From Limnephilus marmoratus (taxonomy: Eukaryota; Arthropoda; Insecta; Trichoptera; Limnephilidae): a DNA stretch of 64,000 nucleotides. Shown one piece after another: positions 52,584 to 62,867 of this stretch. A model generated the notes under the pieces. The model was not told where the DNA came from and ran no database searches. It worked only from the letters and a program-made list of their open reading frames with translations. A program made the translations under genes and the position numbers. The DNA lies in the NCBI GenBank assembly GCA_917880885.1, contig OU862909.1, positions 36,950,405 through 37,014,404 of the forward strand, written 5' to 3'. Numbering within the stretch: the first letter of the stretch is position 1; each line of letters starts with the position of its first letter.

Positions 52584-53344
52584 ATGACTTTAGACTTACT
52601 TACATTCACCATTAACCTTTTTAAATGCAACAATAATCGGACTGAGTATACGAAACACTCATTTTTACCTAGGTTGCATGAAGTTACTAATAGATATGCA
52701 GATGTGATAGATCTATTTAACTGCACGGAACAAGGGTACAAGAAGGCTATGCTATCATATTTTTTTAATCACTATTAATTTTATTTGTATTATAGATTTT
52801 TGCATGTAAATGTATCTCTGGTGTCACTTCCCAATATATCGTCACAATTAACTGTTATACATACACTGTTTTACCATTACTAATATTTTGTATATGAATT
52901 TGTGACATGTAATTAATGTTTATGGCATACTTATGCCGTTTGTATTAAATAAATAAATAAATAAAATCATTCTTCATACATACTTCGTTCACCCTAGACA
53001 CGAGAGACTGTAGATCTTCCTTCCTGTTAGAAATCAGCACCGCATCATCAGCATACAACATGCAACATCCTTCCAGATTAACCAATTTCGCGCCCAACCC
53101 CATCTCTTTCAATTCTTGCATACAATTATCCATGTATAGATTGAATAACCACGGTGACATAACGCAGCCTTGTTTAACACCTTTTGTGATGTCAAATCAT
53201 CCCGTAAAATCGCCGTTCACCTTAATACATGCAACGCTTTTCTCATTCAGAGATGCAATTACCTGTATGAGATTCGTACTCACTCCATACTTGGACAACA
53301 CCTACCATAGCTTTCTCCTGTCAACTCGGTCGTATGCTTTTGGT
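52584..53344 (-). pseudogene. RTE-like LINE, inverted 5' segment
   Basis: The minus strand encodes, from 53344 down, KAYDRVDRRKLW (first catalytic Asp region), a VKQGCVMSPWLFNLYMDN-type block, then MLYADDAVLISNRKEDL (YADD, both Asp present) and, after the LINE insertion, VNVSKSKVM. It is the palm and thumb of an RTE-like reverse transcriptase in inverted orientation relative to the 3' part that follows at 53345. A stop or shift occurs near 53190 (TGATGTCAAATCATCC). Confidence 0.85.
52617..52966 (+). mobile_element. LINE 3'-end insertion (empty copy for the Sola-like site)
   Basis: 5'-truncated copy encoding FKCNNNRTEYTKHSFLPRL to the end YFFNHY, then a 3' UTR and an (AAAT)n tail. It interrupts the RTE segment: the RTE text CACCATTAAC before it continues TCATTCTTCATACATAC after it, contiguous in the RTE copy at 44290-44320. 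No clear target duplication. Confidence 0.85.
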
Positions 53345-53636
53345 CGCTCAGATGGTTTGGGCATGTAGAGCGAATTAACGAGGAAGAGAGTGTAAGGAGA
53401 ATATACGACGCAAACGTGAATGGTAGAAGAAGTCGGGGACGCCCGAGGAAGACATGGCACGACCAAGTGAATCAGATACTTGAATCGGGCCATGTGAAGA
53501 GTCGGAATAATAGAAGAGCATGTATGAGGCGATGTATGAATGTGAACGAGGCAAGGAGTGTGTGCCAAGATCGAGTTGTTTGGCGGTCCGTCCTCTCTGC
53601 CTACGAAACGGCGTGATGGTTAGTTAGTTAGTTAGT
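53345..53636 (+). pseudogene. RTE-like LINE, sense 3' segment with tail
   Basis: The plus strand encodes RWFGHVERINEEESVRRIYD, GRRSRGRPRKTWHDQVNQIL and a C-terminus with VWRSVLSAYETA, then GGCGTGATGGTTAGTTAGTT and more (TTAG)n. It is the same family as 43545-44361. It joins the inverted segment at 53344/53345. Confidence 0.9.
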
Positions 53637-53649
53637 TTTGATAAATGAC

Positions 53650-54706
53650 TAAAGTTCCTGAAACTTTGGTCATACATTCATATTGACAGTATAAATAAAT
53701 TTCTGCAGAGTCCGCCCAATACAACTGGTGGAAAACCCCTCTAGAGGGAAGAGAAAGGGGACATTAAAAAAATACATTTTTACAAAATAGATCGAGTAAG
53801 GTCTCGTTTAGCGTGTTTTCGTTAGTGCTGAATGAAATAAGACAGCTCCCAAGTCGATAGTATCACTATTTTGGTGAAATAAGACGGGATTTAGGGGCAG
53901 CCCCGCTGTGCGTGGGCAGTAAAATGGTCTGTTTTTCGTAATTATTTTCAAGCAAACTATGAATGGAATATTTTTAATTAAAACTCTTAGTCAATATATA
54001 ATATACACATAGAAGACTACACAATTTTTTGTATACGAATCTAAAATATGGTTTACGGTGTACGCCGCTTTCATCAACACACTCCCGCCGAAATTGCTAT
54101 TCGGTGGTTGATAGTAATTAAGCCATACGGTTCATTTATTTATTTATTTGAGACACAAACAGGATATTTATACAACATTTTTGTGGATAGTATATAATAA
54201 ATTAAAATATAAATATCCCTATTTTCACAGAAGCAAACTCTTGAAAAAAACAATGCAAGTATTATTTATACATAACTTGAAAACTTAAATACAAAATTGA
54301 AATACATAATAATAACAAGTATCGATATTTATAAAGTATTTACTGAAAAGTAATATAACAACAATTTTTCATTGATTTTCAATTCATACGAAAATAAAAT
54401 AAAAATATATTTAGAAACTAGACATATAGGTTTATGGCACCAGGGGAATTTTGATATTTAAAAAAAATGGCAGACCAGCGAATTTTATTTCCAGTTTTTA
54501 TGGAAAATTTTCATCGTTCATAAAAAGAAATAAAAGGGTGCCCTTTATAAAAAAAATCCCTACGTGGTGCCTTAGAGACTGGATTTTCAAAAAGACTTGG
54601 TGATTGCAAATCGGTTGTATAGTTTTTTTTTAATATGCTGTCAACCGGGTTGAAAAAATTTGTTTCGAGAAAGACGCGTTCAAAGTTTAGCTGAATAATA
54701 ATAATA
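53650..54706. other. Unassigned 1 kb
   Basis: No gene. TTCATTTATTTATTTATTTG near 54131 may be the tail of a minus-strand LINE end. Confidence 0.4.
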
Positions 54707-54780
54707 ATAATATTTGGCTAATTTATATAGCGCCGTTTTCGCGAAAAATCACCTCAAGGGCGCTGTACAAATAAATACAT
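54707..54780 (-). mobile_element. Family T 3' end
   Basis: (AAT)n, TTTGGCTAATTTATATAGCG and AAAATCACCTCAAGGGCGCT; the related body may extend to about 55030 (GACTTATAGCTAGTGGCTTA repeats locally). Confidence 0.7.
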
Positions 54781-55384
54781 AAAATAATAATATTACTGGC
54801 TTATAACTAAGATTTACAATTATAACTAGTGACTTACATCTAAGACTTATAGCTAGTGGCTTATGACTAAGACATATAAATGGTAACCTAAAACTGAACT
54901 CAATGACATACATGTTTACAATCATGACTTAAAGTTACAGATTTATAACTAACATATAAGTATTTACGTTTAAAAATACTTCTACACATCTTATACATGT
55001 CATACTTTCGCCAGAATCATACACACCGCCAGAAGAAGAAGGAAGTTTGTTATTATATATAATTCAACATACAAACTGTTTCAAGGGGTTCACGTAAAAT
55101 GCTGTATATCCGTTAATTTTACGAATTTCTTTAAAACATTTGGTGAGAGCATTCAACAAATACATCTTTCAGAAAATTAAATAAGAAAAAATGTCTTTTT
55201 TTTCAGTGGGCTAGTGCCAGTAAAGAAAGTATTAACCCATCGATTAATAAAGCCTCGATAGGTTAACCCCTGTAAATTTCACGTTTCTTCACAAAAAAAT
55301 CTCTCTATTTACCTCACCAAATATTGATTACCATATCGATTTGGGAGTTGTACAATTTGATTCGGCATTAATAAAAACATAATA
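54781..55384. other. Unassigned; local short repeats
   Basis: TATAACTAGTGACTTACATC and ATAGCTAGTGGCTTATGACT are imperfect local repeats (54803-54870). No gene recognised. Confidence 0.35.
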
Positions 55385-55835
55385 TATAATAATTTGGGTG
55401 GCGGATATGGGTACCGCCGCCCCGGGAACCATTTATTGAATAACCAACACCTCTGCCATAGGTCACCAAGTGGTTCGCTACCTTTGGAAACTTAGCAGTT
55501 GTGGTTCCCCGGGTCCATGGGAAGAGGTTTATCCGGGTCTTGGCGGAGGGTGTGTGTGCCCACCAGCTGCGTGGCAGGTTCGATCGGGAGAAACTGGTTG
55601 AGGGTGGCCTTGGAACTCTTTTGGAAGATCTTGCATCGCACTTGGAGGGATGGATTTATACGTCCGTCACTCCTTGACCCAATGATCACCAGATTCCTAC
55701 CCACCCCTCGTACCTTATCTTTCACAGAACTTCCTCTCTTTCCTTTAAAAGACCCTCCACACAATATCCCCAAAGATATTATATTATTATATGAAAATAT
55801 TTTCCCTCAGGGCCTCCTGTGTGGAGCTATTGTAA
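55385..55835 (-). mobile_element. SINE-P long form
   Basis: About 450 bp. Beyond the short form it holds CCACCAGCTGCGTGGCAGGT, GATCGGGAGAAACTGGTTGA and GCACTTGGAGGGATGGATTT. In base order it runs head first, ending CCTCAGGGCCTCCTGTGTGG and a short A tail. Confidence 0.75.
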
Positions 55836-56351
55836 AAAAAATTTAAAATATTTCAATATTCAATATCGTTCCAGTGTCAACTGGTGTCCAGAATCCTATG
55901 GCCGATGTTTATTCTACACTTTTGCTGCTTTCTCTTTAGAATTTAAAACGTCATTAATTATTCCTAAAAACGTACGTAAACGGGGCATAAACTATGTAAT
56001 TGTGACAACGGCACATCATTTTGTAAACATGAATTTAAATGCTGACAGATATACTCGTACATTATGTAGGTACATTCGTAGATAAATGCTGTGTTTACCT
56101 TTGGTACTAGGTGGCGAGTGGCGAAACACCAATGCTGGTATTATTGGTGGAAGTCCGGACAAACAGAATTGCAGAAAAGCCAACAATGAATTATGGAGTA
56201 CAGCAATGGGTGGCTATTTTTTATAGCACTTTTTGTATATCTCCTCAAGAGCGTTGCTGGTTTATTATGTAGACAGCCAACTAACAAAACTAACCTAATA
56301 AAGATTAACGCTTATATTATGTTTTATATTTTCCTCTCGTAATATTTTAAC
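55836..56351. other. Unassigned sequence
   Basis: An 88-codon frame at 55819-56085 has no recognised motif. Confidence 0.35.
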
Positions 56352-56354
56352 ATA

Positions 56355-56715
56355 GGGGCTATTCATTTATTACGTAAGACGAATTTTGCTAGTTTTCGAC
56401 CCCCTCTCCCCCTATTATAAGAAAAAAATGAGAATAGGCCGATTCCCTCCCCCCTGTTTAATATTTATTACGTAAGAATCTAAAGGAAAAAAATAATACA
56501 CGTTTGGTTTGTTTTAATGTTTTTTTTCAAAGTAACAATTTTTAGGAATTTTTATTTGTACTTACAAAGGTACTAATAATTTTAACTTTGCGCATTTTTT
56601 GTGATCTTTCTTAAGAACTATCGAGACTCCCTCCCACCCCCTTGTAAGAAAAAATAAGACATGGTCGACCCCCCCTCCCCCCCTAAATCGTCTCACGTAA
56701 TAAATGAATGGCCCC
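56355..56715. mobile_element. MITE with GGGGCTATTCATTTATTACG ends
   Basis: 361 bp; the opposite end in reverse complement is GGGGCCATTCATTTATTACG, one mismatch over 20 bases. ATA stands on both sides (56352-56354, 56716-56718). C-runs in both halves. Similar in style to Harbinger MITEs. Confidence 0.85.
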
Positions 56716-56765
56716 ATACTTACAAAAACTTACTTAAAAAAATGAACATACTTTAAAAAAAATCA

Positions 56766-57345
56766 GAATGTGCAATTCACACGCGGTAGAAGTGAAACCT
56801 TCAGAAAACTAAAGTTGACAGTGTGGGGATATTACGAAGCATTTTTGTTTATCAATGTGAAGAATAATTTTTTTTCCATATTTTTGTCGTTGAATTCCAG
56901 TGCACCTTTTCCTATACATTTGGTCATCTCATTAGTATTTTTGTTTTCTTCTTCGAAGTCGCTAGATGTCACTTTATTTTGTGTGTTCTCTTTCCTGGTT
57001 ATTTTGGAGTGGTTTGAAGATTGGATATTGATTTTACAAAAATAAAAATATATTTTTTTTATTTTATTTCGTAGGATTTGTTTCTTGATCCTCTGAATGT
57101 CTGGCCGCTGTGGTTCGTCAGGCGCTTTGTATCACCAGGCTCCCACTAGCAGGGGACCGTCGATTTATCGTATTATATTGGAACCGAATACCCGTGAAAT
57201 AAATAAATATTTTATTGCTATCTCATTGTCTCGCAGGCTAAATCCTATAGATGTGTAATATGTGTATGTTTGTCTCTTTTTAGTGTCTCTTTTTCGTTCC
57301 ATCGGGTTTCAAATCACAATGGTGTTAAAGAAGTTTTCACTTAAA
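56766..57345 (+). mobile_element. Family M long form, copy 2
   Basis: Starts TGCAATTCACACGCGGTAGA and ends AAAGAAGTTTTCACTT. Its extra middle matches 22580-22890 in reverse, including CACCTTTTCCTATA, TTTTGGAGTGGTTTGAAGAT and ATTTATCGTA. The sense frame contains VILEWFEDWILILQK. Confidence 0.8.
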
Positions 57346-57357
57346 AAATAAAACTAT

Positions 57358-57595
57358 CTAACCATGACCCCATTTCATCGCAGGGGTATTCAGAGAGAAT
57401 GCACCACTAAACAACTCGGTCTTGGCACACACTCCTTTCTTTATTAACATTCATACATCGTCTCATTTTTGTATTATATTTCTTATACGTTATTGTATCT
57501 TGACATGGCTATATTCGAGTATTCGATTCAGTAGATCTTTGGACATCCCCGACTTATTCTACCATTCATATTCGCGTCATATGTCCCAATTCTAA
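57358..57595 (-). pseudogene. RTE-like LINE 3' fragment, decayed
   Basis: TCTAACCATGACCCCATTTC, GGGGTATTCAGAGAGAATGC and CAACTCGGTCTTGGCACACA match the 3' end of the RTE copy at 43545. Confidence 0.65.
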
Positions 57596-57908
57596 AATAA
57601 TAAAATTGAGAGAAAGCTAGAATTTGATATTTTGAAGAGCTTTATCGAAAATCTTGGGAAGCCAGCCAAAAGACGACTTAGTTGAAGAAAGTCTTCCATT
57701 TTATTCGTAGGTAACTTCGACTGCGGGCAAATGCTTTAGTGGCAATTCGTAATACAGTTTCCACATATTTTCATTTCCAATAGTCGGGTGAAAGGTTCCA
57801 GTGGTGCTAGGTGCTAGGGAGACTCCGTATCAGTCACCGTCGGACAAGGTTCTGATTAGACTCGCATGATCAATAATATAATTCAGAATTGAAAATAACT
57901 CTCAATAT
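57596..57908. other. Unassigned sequence
   Basis: Nothing recognised. Confidence 0.3.
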
Positions 57909-58014
57909 CGTAATTCAGAAACGAAACGTTGCTTCAATTGAGTTTAGTCTTGTTTTGCGATCAGATCTGAATAGCCAGGTGCTTTCCAACGTTCTCCTGC
58001 CCACCCCCACTTCC
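57909..58014 (+). mobile_element. SINE-A fragment, cut by a hAT MITE
   Basis: TTCAGAAACGAAACGTTGCT and GATCAGATCTGAATAGCCAG match the SINE-A body. Continuation after the hAT insertion is diverged. Confidence 0.65.
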
Positions 58015-58062
58015 CAGTGGCGGATACAGAAAAAACTCAAGGGGGGGGGCGCTAAAGATATA

Positions 58063-58205
58063 AGAAAACTAAAAAATAGACAACAGTGGGGAGAATGCGA
58101 AGCACCTCACAAAGAGGAGATACTATCTCATTCTCTCGCAGGCTAAAACATATAGATGTATGTGTTTGTCAAATCACATCGGTGCTAAAGAAGTTTTTAC
58201 TTCGA
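58063..58205 (+). mobile_element. Family M fragment
   Basis: AGAAAACTAAAAAATAGACA, CTCATTCTCTCGCAGGCTAA and GCTAAAGAAGTTTTTACTTC. The start is missing. Confidence 0.7.
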
Positions 58206-58245
58206 TAAATAAATAAAAGATTGGCGGATCGCACATTTAAAACTT

Positions 58246-58680
58246 GGCTGGCCACATGGAGCTGTAGGGCTGCATTACACGATCAAGGGAATCAAATTCT
58301 TGAGTCGGGCCATGTTACGCAAACCTTTACATGAAACGACGTATGAATGTGAATGAAGCAAATGCAAATGTAGGGAACTCCGCATTTACGGAGGACTGAA
58401 CGCCGTTGGCGCTAACAATGAACTGTCGAAAGAAGCGAAGCTAATAGTCAACAATGGAGTGCTGGTACCAACCTTATGTATGGCAGTGAAGCATGAAACT
58501 GGCAGAGGAAGGACTATATATGCTATGGAATTGAGATCCCTGCGGCTTATGTGTGGTAAAGCCATGTATGATAGTGTGAGAAAAATATGAAAAGGATGCA
58601 AGCGTAATAAGTAAGATTAAGAAAGGGAATCTTAGATGGTTTAGACATGTAGAGCGAATGATTGAAGAAAGATTTTCTTA
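58246..58680 (+). pseudogene. RTE-like LINE fragment inside the hAT element
   Basis: The plus strand, over several frames, gives TGAACGCCGTTGGCGCTAAC..., SLRLMCGKAMYDSVRK and GNLRWFRHVERM, the RTE blocks seen at 43563-43958. In-frame stops are present. Bases 58280-58380 resemble the C-terminal RTE region out of order. Confidence 0.7.
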
Positions 58681-58834
58681 AATTTAGGGGCGGCCAAGGG
58701 GGGGACGCGCGCCCCCCATATGTATCCGCCACTGCCACTTCCGCCAACCTCAATCTCATCTTTCACATCCTTATGCCAAAGAAAAAAGTAAAAACCCACC
58801 AAATGATCTTTTCTAGCCAATGCAGGCATTAAAT

Positions 58835-58945
58835 TTTTTTGTTTTACGTGAACTCCACACAGGAGGAAAATAATTTCCCTCAGGGCCTATGTCATCTTTG
58901 AAGATGCTGTGTGGAGGGTCTTTTTGACGAGAAGAAGGAGTGAAC
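58835..58945 (-). mobile_element. SINE-P fragment (3' end)
   Basis: ACGTGAACTCCACACAGGAG, AAATAATTTCCCTCAGGGCC and GATGCTGTGTGGAGGG. Confidence 0.7.
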
Positions 58946-59350
58946 ATGGTTCTTGAAAAGAGCCATGTTGTAGGAGGAAGGAAACACAGAGACTGGCAAA
59001 TCTTTTCAAAGCCGAGCTGTTGATCTCAAGAACGAGTCGTAGAAACGACCCCATTCTCATGTGACAAATGTTAACCGTGTACATATGTTGGGCACACGTT
59101 TGGCGTGTTTTCCGACTTTGCACCGGTGCCGAGGGGATCAATGACGCTAGTTCCTCGGAGCATCTTCCATTGTAATTCCGGTAGAACAAGAACAGCATTC
59201 TCACCTGACGCCTGTGCTCTAAAGATTTCAAACCGTTGGTTGGACCGCCCATTTCTGCACAGAGTCGAGTTTTCAGGTATTTTGAGGCTCCAGACCAGAG
59301 ATGGCTGCCAAATTCCAGATTCGCTATTATTAGCTAGAAAGAATAAACGT
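58946..59350 (-). pseudogene. LINE reverse transcriptase C-terminal fragment
   Basis: The minus strand reads SGIWQPSLVWSLKI, then in another frame LKSLEHRRQVRMLFLFYRNY and NGRCSEELASLIP, then RKTRQTCAQHMYTV and a diverged end. The LxHRRxVxxLxxFYRxxxGxCSxEL block is standard at the C-terminus of several Jockey-type LINE proteins. One frameshift lies near 59230. Confidence 0.75.
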
Positions 59351-59439
59351 TGCTTTTTCAGTCGCAATGCAATATGATTAATATATATACCCATCTACGT
59401 GGCTTTAGTGATATCATGTTAATTTAATTATCATTGGTG

Positions 59440-59735
59440 ACTTAGCAGGGGTGCCAGGGTTCATTTGGTGAGGTTTGTCATGTTTGAATTAAGAATTTAC
59501 TGGAAACAAGTCATCGGTGAGAGATTGGTTGAGGGAGATCTAACCTAGACTTCTCCAGCAAGACTCTCTCGGAACATCGCCTTGCAACGCAGTGGGAGGG
59601 ATGGATTCATACGTTCGTCACTCCTAGACACATTGATCACCAGATTCCTACACAACACTTACACCTTTTTCCTGTTCATTAAAAATACCCTCCACACAGC
59701 ATCCTATGTTGAGCCGATGTACAAAAAAAAGTAAT
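59440..59735 (-). mobile_element. SINE-P long form, diverged
   Basis: GGTGACTTAGCAGGGGTGCC, CATCGCCTTGCAACGCAGTG and ACCAGATTCCTACACAACAC mark the long form; head missing. Confidence 0.7.
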
Positions 59736-59762
59736 GCTTCACTAGGACATACTTACCACTTA

Positions 59763-59920
59763 GGGAACGTACCCATACTACGTGACACGTTTAGGGGGGG
59801 CGGTCTTCAAAATGTCACGCTCCATACAAATGAGCGGCGGGTTGCTTAGGATTTTGGTCACCGGGGGGGGGGGGGGTTAAAAATTGCAAAAAGTTGGTCA
59901 CGTAGTATGGGTACGTTCCC
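59763..59920 (+). mobile_element. Harbinger-type MITE, copy 4
   Basis: 158 bp; target duplication TTA (59760-59762, 59921-59923). Ends as in the other copies. Confidence 0.9.
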
Positions 59921-59923
59921 TTA

Positions 59924-60204
59924 GGTATATATGTAGGTACTTTTAATTGCTAGCTGTAAACCCTGAAAATCTCAATTTTCTGAACTATGAAAGGTTTGAC
60001 CTTGGTTATAAGTTATAATGTATTTGTATGATGTCACGCGTGTGCATTGTACGCAACACCCCTTCTGGCAGTCCTGATCCCCTCGGTGCGTGACGTCATT
60101 GATATTCCGGGGTGCAAAACTGTCGAACGAATGCAGTATTAGTGCAATTGCTAACATCAATGCTTATAGATTCCATGGGGATATAATACGTATAGCCCGC
60201 ACCC
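59924..60204. other. Unassigned sequence
   Basis: Nothing recognised; two GTGACGTCATTGATAT-like words near 60090. Confidence 0.3.
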
Positions 60205-60430
60205 TACATACGTAATTTCGGTGACCGGACAACTCAAAACGAAATGAACTCAGAACCTCCTTTGAAAAGTCATTAAAAGTAATGAGAAAAAAATGGTTAA
60301 ATAGGTTACGTTAAGTTAGGGTTATGGGCTATTTTTAAATTATTTTTTTCATAGCTTTTTATGACCTTTCAAAGTGGTGTTGAGTTGACTTGATTCTCAG
60401 TTGGCACGGAACCGTAATTTCAACAGTCTA
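60205..60430. repeat. Foldback repeat, copy 2
   Basis: Left arm GAAAAGTCATTAAAAGTAAT, right arm CTTTTTATGACCTTTCAAAG; CAACTCA occurs near both ends. The loop reads GGTTACGTTAAGTTAGGGTT. It is the uninterrupted equivalent of 10407-10785. Confidence 0.7.
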
Positions 60431-60584
60431 CGGCCATTTTGTCTACTGAGGTGTGATCAAATGAGATTGCCTCCTCATTTTTTTTTGATTAAAATTTATT
60501 ACATTTTCGATATCTCCGAGAATGATAAAGTTATGAGCTTTCAACGAGAACGTTGGTAAAATGTATGCAAAAGTGTTTTTTTTT
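60431..60584. other. Unassigned sequence
   Basis: Nothing recognised. Confidence 0.3.
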
Positions 60585-61800
60585 TGTGTGAATACCTCAC
60601 AATGGTTCCAACTGAGACTATGTAAAAGGCAGTGAGACTATGTAATCCCCGACTGCGGTATGTTGTAAGGCTGAAGGTAGTGTGCGGGGGAAGGAGATGG
60701 GGAAGAGGAAGGGGGGGGGGAAGTACCTGGTCACCAAACACGGCTGAAGCCATTTCAGCAACGTTCCAATTCTGAATAATGATCTTACACCAGGGCGACA
60801 CACTGAGAGTAACTTACACTCTGGAACGTGCTGCAAATATACTATATATATTTTTTAATTGATTATAGCCACTTGCATCACATTTTAAAAAAAAAAAATC
60901 CGGTTTAGGCAAATATTCTAAGACATTCTCTGTATTTTTTTTTGTTTTTAATCGTATTTTTGAAACCCTGGCGATTTTTTGTAAATTTCAATCCGAAAAA
61001 TCAGACCATTTTTTATAAACCGGAAAGACGGGACATAATTTTATAGGTGCAAAAAAATGATAATTACATAGCCGAAAATCATTTAAAAAAAAAGAACTTT
61101 TTCCACACGAATTGTACAGGAGAATAACGAGGCATACCTAAAATATTAAATCTCATAAATATTTTTTTCCTTGATTCATCTTATTAATCATAAATCATTT
61201 TAATTTTCAACGTCTATATTACTAAATCAAATATAATATACTTGTACTTGTAAATTATAATAATAATAAGAATATTATAAAATTTGATTTTGTTAAAATC
61301 CGCACCTTTATCATTATACCTCTAAAACACGTACGGACAACGTAAAATGTACGGGGTTCTCTTCATTACATCTGTCAAAAAATCATACCAAATGATACGT
61401 TCGCAGAGAACAAACAATAAATCTGGTGAACGTTAAATGTCAAATTCAAAAATTCGCCTGAAATCAAAGTGATGCCATATAAAAAAAAATAATTCAGTGT
61501 GGAATTTTATAAAATTAATAAGAACATTTTCGGAGACGGGACATTTTCATGTAGTGACGTCACGAGACCAAATAATGGATTTATTTATTTAAAAATAAAA
61601 AAAACTGTACATTTCTAAAAATTTTTTACTAACGTTTTCGTAATCTTAGTAAAAAAATCTATCCACACGATTTTTTCCAAGTCTTTATGAAGTCCATAGC
61701 AAGTGGCCTATTGTGAAATAACACAAATTAATCAAATAAAATTTATTTGCGCTCGCCGGGTTGCGAGTCAAGAGTCTTACCGACGGAGGCCGTCAAGTCA
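60585..61800 (-). mobile_element. SINE-A copy split by an 845 bp insert
   Basis: Tail and body in reverse at 60585-60862 (CCCGACTGCGGTATGTTGTA, GGTCACCAAACACGGCTGAA), then after the insert TGTGAAATAACACAAATTAA and the tRNA-like head remnant GCTCGCCGGGTTGCGAGTCA (61711-61800). Confidence 0.75.
60866..61710. mobile_element. AT-rich insert with TAGCCACTTGC ends
   Basis: The ends TAGCCACTTGC and, in reverse complement, TAGGCCACTTGC stand where the SINE-A is interrupted. No coding frame. Target duplication not clear. Possible DNA transposon of unknown type. Confidence 0.5.
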
Positions 61801-61848
61801 CACGCAGCATAATAATAATTATTCACTAGTAGCTACAGTTACTTTACC

Positions 61849-61881
61849 TAGCAGCAGTTACTTTATTAACTGCTGCTAGGC
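61849..61881. repeat. Perfect 13-bp hairpin
   Basis: CTAGCAGCAGTTA and TAACTGCTGCTAG around CTTTAT. Confidence 0.85.
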
Positions 61882-62176
61882 CCTGCTGGCGACGGACGAT
61901 CCAACAATAGCCTTGTAACAAACTCCACGTGCGAATATTTGCATAAGGCGCGGCGTCAGAGATCTACTGAATGTCGGGTTCTTAAATTTCAACCGAACAG
62001 TCGCTAGCGTATTAATACTATCAGAATAATTCGAATGCCAATGCTGACGTAACGCCGCACATGTACTGTGACGTCACATGCTTTTCGGCCGGCCGTAAAA
62101 ATCAACATTTTATATCTTCGACATTATAAAATTCACAAAGTAGTTTACTTATTATCCTCGGCGTGCTCTAATCATT
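61882..62176. other. Unassigned sequence
   Basis: Nothing recognised. Confidence 0.3.
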
Positions 62177-62179
62177 TAA

Positions 62180-62349
62180 GGGAACGTACCCAAACTACGT
62201 GACCAACTTTTTGCAATTTTTAACCCCCCCCCCCCCCCCCCCCGGTGACCAAAATCCTAAGGAACCAGCCGCTCATTTGTATGGAGCGTGACCTTTTGAA
62301 GACCCCCCCCCCCCCCCCTAAAAGAGTCACGTAGTATGGGTACGTTCCC
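62180..62349 (-). mobile_element. Harbinger-type MITE, copy 5
   Basis: 170 bp, inverted relative to the others (C-runs on the plus strand). Target duplication TAA (62177-62179, 62350-62352). Confidence 0.9.
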
Positions 62350-62479
62350 TAATATAATACTCTTGCACAAAACGTGACAATTTCTTTGTAGAAGACAACC
62401 TAGTGATCACCTGTCAAGCGTATTAAGTAATAACATGATTGTTGTGCTTTTCTGCTGATTACAATTTGTTCAAAAAGCT

Positions 62480-62585
62480 GAAACGGTTTAGAATCAGTGT
62501 TTAATGGGGACCTTTCATATGTATGTTAAAAATAATGGCGCGGTTTGGCCATTTGAGGACAACATTACATTTGAATTTCTGAACT
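62480..62585 (+). repeat. Dispersed repeat fragment shared with 16545-16650
   Basis: TTTAGAATCAGTGTTTAATG, GACCTTTCA and GAGGACAACATTACATTTGA match the other copy. Confidence 0.5.
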
Positions 62586-62598
62586 GAAAAACAAACCA

Positions 62599-62831
62599 GT
62601 GTACAGTACACGCCAAACTTTAAGACCGGCCTGACGATGATCATAAATCATCGCAATATGCAAGTTTAAGGACAGAAAAGTGGCATGCCCCCCGCCCATG
62701 TTTTTCTCTGTCGCACGTATGTTTTTACCCATCTTTCTCTTTCGCTTACGTTAATTGTAAAGTCAGTAACTGCGCGAAAATGCATCGTACCATGGTTAGG
62801 CCGGTCTTAAAGTTGAACGTGTACTGTACAC
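62599..62831. mobile_element. MITE with GTGTACAGTACACG ends
   Basis: 233 bp. Left GTGTACAGTACACGCCAAAC then TTTAAGACCGGCC; right in reverse complement GTGTACAGTACACGTTCAAC then TTTAAGACCGGCC. About 35 bp of inverted end with few mismatches. The outer 13 bases are themselves palindromic. Confidence 0.8.
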
Positions 62832-62867
62832 ATTGTTATAATAAATAGTAAAAACCGAGTGAGCATT

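Larger units (their letters stand above)
58015..58734. mobile_element. hAT-type non-autonomous element
   Basis: 720 bp; perfect 14-bp ends CAGTGGCGGATACA and TGTATCCGCCACTG and an exact 8-bp duplication CCACTTCC (58007-58014, 58735-58742). It carries a family M piece (58063-58205) and an RTE C-terminal piece (58380-58680). Confidence 0.9.
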
